Of a DNA stretch of 64,000 nt, positions 55,007 to 64,000 are shown piece by piece. Position numbers and translations under genes: made by a program. How positions within the stretch are numbered: the stretch's first letter is position 1; each line of letters begins with the position of its first letter. Below the pieces are notes generated by a model. That model made no database searches, was not told where the DNA came from, and saw only the letters and a list, made by a program, of their open reading frames with translations. The stretch spans positions 992,001-1,056,000 of the forward strand of contig JABRWF010000008.1 of the NCBI GenBank assembly GCA_018343915.1, in the 5' to 3' direction. The stretch comes from Agroathelia rolfsii. Taxonomy: Eukaryota; Basidiomycota; Agaricomycetes; Amylocorticiales; Amylocorticiaceae.

Positions 55007-57926
55007 TTAGCGCCGGCTCTGAAGCAACTTCAAGGCCAATTCTTCTTCATCTTCCAGCGCAGATTCGGCATTGCGTCGTTTCTTGGCAGGTGGAGGGCCT
55101 GAAGGTGGAGGTGCCGATAAGAACGCTGCTTCCTCATCCTCATCCATAGAAGGCAGGTCGAACTCGGGGGAGATATATCCGTCATCATCATCCGAAAACG
55201 CCCCCACTGTAGGACCACCAGAGGGTTCCCCAGCCTGTGCAAATACGGCGTGTCAGTTGAGGAGATAAGCCATGTGAACTAACCAGAAAACTACTCACTG
55301 TTCCCCTTTCTCGTTCTTTACGCTTGCGTTTCTTTTCCTTCTTCTTTTCCTTTGCCTGCTGCTTGTCCACCGCATCCGCCACTTGCATTTTCTCACGCTC
55401 CCCTTGAGCAAACTGACGACCGGCCTCCATCGCCCCTTTCAAACCGTCCCTGTAGAATTCATCAACATCTTCAAGCTCGTAAATTTCATGAGCATTGCCA
55501 TCTTCATCAAACACGAGTCGCTTGCTCTTGTCTCCATTTTTGGCAATGGTACGCTTGGCGCGTCCAAGCTTTTGCTTGCGTTTGGACAAGTTTTGAGCTT
55601 CATCCGCTTCCTCGAGCTCAGAACCAGATGAGACATCATGGTTAGCGCGTTTGATCGTGAAGAAGTCGTCGTCTCCCTCCGCAAAATCGTCGCCACGGTC
55701 AATGAGCTTAGTGTAGTGCTCTGAGAGGATGTTTTGATTTTTGCGCTCGAACATTTTGTCATATTTTGTTCTAACGGCGGGCTGAAAAAGCGAAGAATTA
55801 GCTACAAGCTCATTTGTATCGAAAAGGGCTTGCCTTGAATAAATTTACCTTTCTCGATTTAGCAGATAATTCCGGTTCGTCGACCGCTGCTGCTTTTGCT
55901 TCTGCCTCTGATGCTGATGCTCCATCTGAGTCATCATCCCTTTCATTCTCTTCTTCCGAGCCATCTTTGGATTCATCTTCGGAATCATTGTGCTCCAGAA
56001 TAGCATCTTGAACAGCCTTGACCATGCGCGATGCATTCTTCTTCGTGTGATCCTTGTTCAAAAACTTGATCTTGGGCGCGCCAGGAAGGCCCAGAGAATC
56101 TGCATACCGTTCTGAGGGTAGCTCGTTAAGTTTGAAGATAGATTTGTCCTTGTGCAGATATATCGAGCGCATATATGACACAAATGCCTGGGGGCTTTAA
56201 TGAGCAACGGAGTACGGCCAAGTGATAAAATGAACAAAACACTCAACTCGTTGACCAAGGTACTTAATCTCCGGATCCTGGAATGCTAATCGCTGGAGCT
56301 GATTCTGTATGCTCTGCGTTTTACTGGCTTTGATTTTGATTTTGCGCACGTCAATGCGTTTCCTGGCCAGTGCGGCCATCATGCCCTCCTCTTCGCTCGG
56401 GCATAACAGTAACAGTCCTTGGCCCGCACTCTCGTACCGAGCCGTACGTCCCACGCGGTGGATGTACGTCTCCACATCCTCGGGCGCATCGACCTGAAGA
56501 ACCCACTCCACACCGGGAAAATCCAGCCCGCGGGCAGCAATATCCGTAGCAAACAATACAGCATGTTTGTGCGCGCTGAACTTTGAGAACGTATCCAATC
56601 GCGCCGTTTGCTTTTGTTTGCCATGAAGTTGCAAAAGAGGTATACCAGGATGCATCCTGCAGAACGTTTCGAAGACGAATCGGACCTGCTTCCCGCTAGA
56701 GAGGAAGACAAGGATTTTGGAGTGCAGGTGCGTCTTGATGAAGGACCAAAGAATGTCGAGTTTGCGATCGAGTTCGCATACGGCGTAGTGCTGCTCGAGT
56801 GACTTGGGGATGACGGCCATGTCCCCACCATTGGAGTTGTCGGTGGAGTTTTCGTGATCGTAAATGCCGATGCGAATAGGGTCCTTGAGTGATAGACGCG
56901 CTAATTCCGTGACAGACTGCGTGAGGGTGGCGGAAAAGAGGAGTGTTTGTCGGCTTTTTGGGAGGTGACCGAGAAGAGCAGTTAGTGTGCGAGAGAAACC
57001 CATATCTAGGATACGATCCGCTTCATCTAGTACTAGAAAAGAAGTTGAGATTCCTGATGGCCGACAAAAATCACGGGAAGGGATTACCCAGCATTTGAAG
57101 ATTGTCTGCATCAAAGCCAACGGTCTGATCCATATGTTGTAAAAGCCGTCCTGGGGTAGCAACAAGTATGTTCATCCGGGACATCCTCTCACGTTCGTCC
57201 TTGAGATTCTTCCCACCGATGACGAGACCAGCAGAAAAGGTATGGTATCCACCTATCGATCTGAGCACGTCAAATATTTGTACAGCCTACATGGTGCCGG
57301 AAAAGATATCGTGAATAATCGGAAAACATGGCAGTAAATATGAGCCAAACCAATTCACGGGTCGGAGAGATGATCAGCGCACCCAAACCATCTTGCTGTC
57401 CCCATTTTCGTCGATAGAGGATTTCGAGTACGGGGATGAGGAAGGCAAGAGTCTTGCCGCTGCCTGTGCGTGCGGCACCGAGGACGTCTTTACCTTTGAG
57501 AGATAAAGGAATGCTCTGTGATTGAATGTCTGTCATCTCGGTAAAGAAAGCCTTTTTGAGTCCTGGGGTTGCGCATGCATAGATATGTTAGAACCTGCTC
57601 AACCAAGTGACGTCAAGATTGGTAGCACCTCGTAAAGTGTAGTCGGATATAGGTAGCTCGCTAAAAGCCTTGAGATCAGGACTGGGTGTCTAGATGAGCA
57701 CAGGAAGTGGACAGTGCTGAGGAACATTCTCCCGATGCAGATACATTGAAGTAACACCCACAAACTCTTGGGCTGCTTTTTCGAGATCAACCGTCTTTCG
57801 TTTTTCGACATTACGCTTGAGTTTGCTTGTATGTACGCCAGATTTCTTTTGAGGTTTTTTCCCTTTCCGGTTGGAGGTGTTTGTACCGCCTTTAGAGGGA
57901 CCAGCGATAGCAGCCTGTGAAGCCAT
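55007..57926 (-). CDS. DBP4: DEAD-box RNA helicase Dbp4 (DDX10 family)
   Basis: The spliced protein is near 800 residues. The first exon is 57926-57762, the second 57689-57629, and the last ends at 55007. Dbp4 is a nucleolar helicase that releases U14 snoRNA during 18S rRNA processing. Helicase motifs are in order: AARTGSGKT (I), SPTRELA (Ia), VATPGRLLQ (Ib), [10 protein letters not shown] (II), FSATLT (III), [15 protein letters not shown] (V) and [10 protein letters not shown] (VI). After the core comes the Dbp4-type C-terminal region with [12 protein letters not shown] and [13 protein letters not shown], then acidic Asp/Glu stretches and a [17 protein letters not shown] basic coil. The gene starts back-to-back with BTN1. 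Confidence 0.93.
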
Positions 57927-58358
57927 GATAGCGAGGTACAGTAGTCGCCTGTGTCTTTGACTTTGAACTTGAAAACAGAGATTTTTCGGGCTGTCGTTAC
58001 GAATTATGTGACTGATTGTGTGACACGGGTCAAAACATGAAATTTAAAATATAGATTTTCCACAACAGTAAAAATGAGTTATTAATTATATTTTGCCGGC
58101 GCAGTCCTTGCACCACGTGACCGAAGCCTGATTGTAAGCTCCGCGGAAGCTATGCAATCATTCGAATCCGAGTCGTAACGTCAGTTGAGCCGAACACTTA
58201 CAGCACCGTCACCTCACCGTCATTGCATTGAAGGGTTGTACTCTTGCCCCCACGATCTTTGCTTGGGATTTCCTCAGCTTGGACTGATACTTGGATCTTG
58301 GACACTTGGAACGTCGTACTGCTCGAGCTTAACTTGAAATACGCAAGAGAAAGTTGCT
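57927..58358. promoter_or_regulatory. Shared divergent promoter of DBP4 and BTN1
   Basis: 432 bp between two start codons facing apart, without coding sequence. Both genes are housekeeping genes, and no TATA box stands out. Confidence 0.45.
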
Positions 58359-60429
58359 ATGACAGTGCGCGAAGGCTTGCTGTCCTCTTCATCTGAAGAT
58401 GAGGACGTCTTATTGGACAATGTTGAGGAAATAGGTAGGTATGTGCACTACCTCTAAGAAACCACTTGCAAACTGACAGGATAAAAGATTCTTTGACCTC
58501 CGATACCGAAAAGTCTCTCTTTCGAAAACTAGGCATCTCATTCTTTCTCTTTGGCTTAATCAATAATGGTAATTGGGGGCAATCCTTTTGACCCAGTATA
58601 CGCTCCCTCAATTTTACACAGTGCTGTACGTAATTATATTGTCTGCTGCCCTCGACCTCGTGCCTTCGACCACACCCAAGGGCATCATTGCATTCTGCAA
58701 CATCGCCCCGTCGCTCGTTGCCAAGATTGGCTGGCCATACCTGCTCAAGGGTGCCATCCGTTATCAGCGCCGGATAGTGGGGTGCTGTTTCTTGAGTGTG
58801 CTGGGCATGCTCGTAAGTCGTGGTTCGGGTTTTATGAATTCCACTATAGGATCTTTGTACCTTCATCTTTACCTAATGGCGTACCTAGGTCGTGGCTGCA
58901 TTTGACAGTCTGTATATGCGGCTGCTTGGGATTGGACTGGCATCCTTCTCTTGTGGTATGTGCTCCTTGATTTCAGCTTGATTTACTCGAACTTATCTCT
59001 CTCTGTTAGGCCTTGGCGAATTGACGTTTCTACAACTTTCGACCACGTACTCTCCCCCGTCTGTGGGTGCTCATAGTGTTGGGTGAGTATTGTCCAGCAT
59101 TGCTCTCAGCTGTTTTTGCCAATTTACTACCCAGGTACTTCTCGTCTGGTACTGGAGCAGCCGGTCTCGTAGGTGCATTCTTATGGTGGGAGGTTCGCAA
59201 CTTGGGTGTCCGTACGGGCGTGGGTTTATCCTCTGTAAGACGGAAGATTATGAATGAATGCTGTGAGAATGATACCTTTTTGTTATAGCTCTTGCCCTTC
59301 GTTACGCCTGCGGCGTACCTATTTCTCTTGCCATCTCAGTCAGCATTTATGAGTCCGGCCTCGCCGACTGCTGCGTACACTCGTTTGCCTACTGGCGGGG
59401 ATGAGAGGGAGGAGGAAAGCGGCGCGCCCGTCTCTGATTATAAGGCATCTGTGACCCTTAGCCTGAGCGATAAATGGCATCTAGCGCAACCTCTTATTGG
59501 GAGGTATATGATCCCTCTATGTGAGTTCCCAGATCTATTCTATTGAAGCTGAATGTATTGCACACAGACGCTGACTACGAATTCAGTCTGTGTCTATTTA
59601 GTGAGTTTCCATCGTAGCCTCGCGAGTTGCCGAATAACTCCACATTGAATTGTACTTCTCTATGGTGAATGTAGTTTGAATACACCATTAATCAGGTATG
59701 GCTTCATGTTATATAAACATTTCGTATAGCGTTCCTCTAATCCAGCGCATACATATAGGGTGTGTCGCCAACACTATTATATCCAGTACCCGATTCAGAA
59801 GATCACCCTGTCATCGGGTTCTTCATTTCAAGCCTTCGAGACTATTATCCGTTATGGCAGGTGAATGTTGTTCCTGAGCTAAGACTAATCAAGTATTCAC
59901 GCGCCTTGGTGCAATAGCTCGTTTATCAGTCTACAGTATTCCTTTCCCGGTCGGCGATTACCCTTGGTTTGCCCCCATTGCCCAAGAAGCTGTTGCCTGT
60001 GCCCGCCGTCGTGCAGGCGATTGTACTTACTACTTTGATCTTTGAGTCTGCCGTAGGAATATTCGGAGATGCCTACCCCGTGTCGAGTATCGTGTTTGTT
60101 TTCTTCTTGATCAGTATAGAGGGTGTGTGCGGTGGCTCGGCCTAGTAAGTTAATCTCCTTGCTCTTGACTGCTAATATTTTTCTTTTTCCGACATCTTTA
60201 CCATTTAAATAGCGTAAATACCTACCATCACCTGAATCAGGAGAAGCCGAGCGCAGAGGGTGTGCATGACCTGGAGCGGGCCAAGCAGGAGCGCGAGTTT
60301 AAGATGGGCTCTGTCGGACTGTCGGACTCGTTTGGGATCTTGTTTGCGTCGCTGCTGGCGATGCCGACGGAGCTGGCGCTGTGCGAGGCGCAGGTAGGCC
60401 GAGGCAAGAAGCTCTGTCGGACTCTGTAG
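58359..60429 (+). CDS. BTN1: Battenin homologue Btn1 (CLN3 family)
   Basis: Twelve exons give 466 residues: 58359-58434, 58488-58568, 58622-58812, 58889-58955, 59010-59082, 59135-59234, 59289-59520, 59587-59600, 59675-59695, 59759-59860, 59918-60144 and 60213-60429. Btn1/CLN3 is a vacuolar membrane protein affecting pH and arginine/lysosomal balance. About ten TM segments are visible. Conserved family parts are FFLFGLINNVLYVIILSAA, GLGELTFLQLSTTY, YFSSGTGAAGLVGAFLWW, LFEYTINQGVSPTLLYP and YPLWQLVYQSTVFLSRS. An acidic N-terminus (SSSSEDEDVLLD) carries a dileucine-like signal. Exons 8 and 9 are microexons of 14 and 21 nt encoding the conserved FCVYLFEYTINQ. Confidence 0.92.
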
Positions 60430-60676
60430 AGGACTGCGGCATGGTGTCATGCCAGCGATCACGTGATTAATATTACATATTATAATGCGAATAAAAGAAA
60501 ATAATATGACGAAAAAATAAAAGATCCGCAACTCCGCTACGGCAACGAGGTTCGACCTGCTACGGTCATCACCAGCTCAAACACTCGTCCTGCTCTTCCC
60601 TTCTTTCCCATCTCCTCGACCAGCTCCAGGTCGCCGTCTACACCCTCCCTGACGCTCCATCGAGCGCCCGCCCGCC

Positions 60677-63600
60677 ATGGCCTACCACCAGGCCGACCCC
60701 CGCGATCCTTTCAGCCCCGGCTCACTCGCCTACAATGGACGATATAACGACAACGATTCGGACAATAATGACCATCGCAGAGACACTTACACCTCAGACA
60801 GCACCGGCCATGGTGCAGATGCCGTCGATGCCGAGAGATACTACGACCAGAATGGTGCATACGATCCTTATGGTGAGTATCGCACCGTGTAGCTCGGTTA
60901 ATGGCCAAATGACGTACCTAACTAAATACTTTACTCAACCACAACCTCAGGCCCGCCTGTCGACACAGACTCAGAGGGCGACCCCTATGTCCCCAACAAC
61001 AAGGGCTATGCACCTTCATCAGACTCGTTTGGCCCCCAGAATCGGGTCATGTCCGAGTCCTCGATGAGTGCACCCTTCCCAGAGTTTGCGGCAGGGCTGA
61101 CGGGTGCACGTGAGTCCTATCCCGCCTGGAGCAACGAGCGTGAGATTCCTCTCTCGAAGGAGGAGATCGAGGACATCTTTCTCGACTTGACGCAAAAGTT
61201 TGGCTTCCAGCGTGACTCCATGAGGAACATGGTTTGTAGCATACCCTCCCCCATTTAAATGCTTATGTTATGAGCTCCACTCTAACCCTGGCTTCTATTT
61301 TTTTCTCCATTCTTCAGTTCGATTTCCTGATGCAACTGCTCGATAGTCGGGCGTCACGCATGTCTCCCAACCAGGCTCTCCTCACGTTGCACGCAGACTA
61401 TATCGGCGGCTATCATGCCAATTACCGAAAATGGTACTTTGCTGCACAGCTGGATCTTGATGATGCAGTGGGCCATACACAGAACCCTGGTCTGAATCGC
61501 ATCAGGTCGGTCAAGAAGCAGGGCGGCGCCAAGACTTCCTCGGCCAAGTCACTCAATACCGCTCTCGAGCGCTGGCGTCAGGCAATGAACAACATGAGCC
61601 AGTATGATCGTCTACGGCAGATTGCGCTCTATCTCTTGTGCTGGGGAGAGGCATCCGTGGTTAGGTTCACACCGGAATGTCTGTGTTTCATATTCAAATG
61701 CGCAGATGACTACTACCGGTCACCCGAATGCCAAAATAGGGAAGCTCCCGTCCCGGAAGGCCTCTACCTTCGCTCAGTTGTCACACCTCTTTATATGTTC
61801 TTGCGAGATCAGGGCTACGATATTGTCGATGGCAAGTTCGTGCGTCGAGAGCGGGACCATCAGGATATCATTGGCTATGATGACGTCAATCAATTATTCT
61901 GGTATCCTGAGGGCATTGCACGCATTGCGTTGTCTGATGGTGTAAGTTATCGTTATCTACCTTGTAAAAACGTGTTATTCATTTTACTTATCGTCCTGTT
62001 AGCAACGACTCATTGATATCGCTCCTTCGGGTCGGTTCATGAAGTTCGACCGGATTGACTGGAGTCGCGCGTTCTTTAAGACATACTATGAAAAGCGATC
62101 ATTTGGTCATCTCCTCGTCAACTTCAACCGAATCTGGATCCTGCACATCTCGATGTATTTCTACTATACTTGCTACAACTCGCAAAAGATATACCTCATC
62201 AATGGTCTTGCCAATCAAGCTATGACATGGTCCGCCGTCGCTCTGGGAGGTAGCGTCTCGACCCTTATAATGATTTTCGCTACACTTTGGGAGTTCTCAT
62301 ACATCCCCGCCACATGGAATAACACATCGCATCTCTTACGACGGTTGGGCTTCCTTTTGGTCACACTCGCGCTCACATGTGGTCCCACGTTCTACGTTGC
62401 GATTGCGGAGAGTAACAACTCTGGCGGCACCCTCCCACTTATTCTTGGCATCGTTCAATTCTTCATCTCCGTCATCGCTACTGTCCTCTTTTCTACCATG
62501 CCTTCTGGACGCATGTTTGGTGATCGTGTTGCGGGCAAGTCACGCAAGTATCTCGCCAGCCAAACATTCACTGCATCGTATCCCACCTTGGCCGCTACGA
62601 GTCGGTTTGCGTCCTGTCTCCTCTGGATCCTTGTTTTCGGATGCAAGTTCACGGAATCGTACTTCTTCTTGACACTTTCCATCAAGGATCCGATTCAGGT
62701 TATGGTTGGTATGAAGATCCAAGGGTGCGAGGACAAGCTGTTCGGCAATGCGCTGTGTCGTAACCATGCGGCATTCACGCTGACGATCATGTACATCATG
62801 GATCTCGTCTTGTTCTTCCTGGATACGTATCTGTGGTATATTATCTGGAACACGGTCTTCAGTATTGGGCGTAGCTTCATGCTTGGTCTGTCCATCTGGA
62901 CGCCATGGCAGGACATCTTCACTCGTTTGCCCAAGCGCATCTATGCCAAGCTCTTGGCTACCACCGACATGTCCGTTCAGTACAAGCCCAAGGTAAGCTC
63001 ACATGACTCTAGGTCATGGACCATAATGATCTCTAACGCTTACTTTCCGCCCTCAGGTCCTTGTTTCCCAAATCTGGAATGCCGTCATCATCTCTATGTA
63101 CCGTGAACATCTCCTGTCAATCGACCACGTGCAGAAGCTCTTGTATCATCAAGTCGATGAGGGTGGAAGACGCAGCCTCCGTGCTCCGCCCTTCTTCATC
63201 TCACAGAATGACAAGGGCAACAAGGGCAGCTTCTTCCCTCCCGGCAGCGAAGCAGAGCGTCGTATCTCGTTCTTTGCCCAATCCCTTACTACTGACATTC
63301 CGGAGCCTTTACCTGTTGATGCCATGCCTACATTCACGATTCTGACACCGCACTACAGCGAAAAGGTAAAGTCCGGTCGTCTCCTGCGTTTCATTACTAG
63401 GCTAACAATGTATCTTTTATTAGATTCTGTTGTCACTTAGGGAGATTATTCGTGAGGAAGATGCCAAGGCCCGTGTCACACTCCTGGAGTACCTGAAACA
63501 GCTGCACCCCGTCGAATGGGACAACTTTGTGAAAGACACCAAGATTCTCGCAGAGGAGTCTGCTATGCTTTCTGGCTCGAACCCCTTCGGCGACGGCGAA

Positions 63601-64000
63601 AAAGGCGACTCGAAATTGGACGATCTTCCCTTCTACTGCATCGGTTTCAAGAGCGCTGCACCAGAGTTCACGCTCCGTACACGTATTTGGGCGTCTTTGC
63701 GTGCCCAGACGCTCTACCGTACTGTCGCCGGCATGATGAACTACGCCAAGGCCATCAAACTCCTTTACCGTGTCGAGAACCCGGAGGTCGTGCAAATGTT
63801 TGGTGGCAATACGGACAAGTTGGAACGCGAGCTTGAGCGCATGGCCCGCCGCAAGTTCAAGTTTGTCGTTTCCATGCAGCGGTACCAGAAGTTCAGCAGG
63901 GAGGAGTTGGAGAATGCTGAGTTCTTGTTACGCGCGTATCCCGACTTGCAGATCGCGTACCTGGAAGAAGAGCCGCCCCGCAAGGAGGGTGGTATCACCC
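60677..64000 (+). CDS. FKS1: 1,3-beta-glucan synthase catalytic subunit (5' part)
   Basis: Exons 60677-60872, 60951-61231, 61318-61941, 62003-62992, 63057-63365 and 63424 to beyond the window end. Fks1 is the plasma-membrane GT48 enzyme that makes wall beta-1,3-glucan from UDP-glucose, regulated by Rho1. The N-terminus is disordered and Asp/Tyr-rich. The FKS1 N-terminal domain follows ([33 protein letters not shown]). Then come the first TM segments (about 62130-62900), including the region of echinocandin hot spot 1, read as FLTLSIKDP. The start of the cytosolic catalytic region is present ([40 protein letters not shown]). The gene is truncated by the window. Confidence 0.96.

Noticed and set aside
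57750..57926. Short upstream frame of DBP4 as a separate 78-residue gene
   Set aside because: The first 55 residues splice (donor GTGGGT at 57761) to the exon coding [19 protein letters not shown], the normal Dbp4 N-terminus.
1..64000. tRNA, rRNA or CRISPR features
   Set aside because: I looked for the T-loop pattern GGTTCGA with matching stems and for regularly spaced repeats and found none convincing; a covariance-model search would be decisive.

Overview
The window is nuclear DNA of a filamentous basidiomycete, most likely an Agaricomycete; the species cannot be fixed from sequence alone. Genes sit on both strands without operons and are split by many 45-75 bp GT-AG introns. The recognisable proteins are fungal housekeeping or cell-wall functions: Rai1/DXO, CaMK, Pcc1, citrate synthase, Iws1/Spn1, Dbp4, Btn1/CLN3 and the Fks1 glucan synthase. 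All intron-containing models were assembled by hand from reading frame, splice sites and family conservation. Several depend on microexons of 9-21 nt.

Region 1-7.3 kb holds the 3' end of an unknown gene, then a tandem pair of intact FAD-dependent monooxygenases (685-2559 and 4294-6185), then a cytochrome b5-domain protein on the minus strand. A decayed copy of the last cytochrome b5 exon lies behind the first monooxygenase, which shows how far the duplicated segment reached. Region 7.8-16 kb is a second tandem duplication: a decayed sugar transporter (7.8-9.7 kb) and its intact partner (12.5-14.7 kb), each with similar upstream DNA. Region 16-23 kb carries a probable Whi5/Nrm1-like cell-cycle repressor, the Rai1/DXO enzyme and an unidentified 552-residue protein.

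Region 23-27.5 kb is a relic zone: two decayed copies of an F-box/LRR-like gene with a broken Tc1/mariner element between them. An inverted third copy lies near 47 kb. Region 27.6-44.5 kb is dense: a CaMK with an N-terminal extension carrying a myristoylation signal, a decayed seven-TM gene, Pcc1, a GPI-anchored wall protein, a citrate synthase whose spliced end gives the peroxisomal signal AKL, Iws1, a periplasmic-binding-protein-like protein and an F-box protein. Region 44.5-54.6 kb is poorer, with a small novel gene, a dispersed repeat, an intact seven-TM gene followed by its pseudogene, and an unidentified proline-rich protein. Region 55-64 kb returns to conserved genes: Dbp4 and Btn1 diverge from one promoter region, and the 5' part of FKS1 runs off the window end.

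I found no tRNA, rRNA, CRISPR or prokaryotic feature. The main points of interest are the fossil exon that dates the duplication, the possible splice control of citrate synthase targeting, the myristoylation exon of the CaMK, the microexons, and a retainable GC-AG intron.
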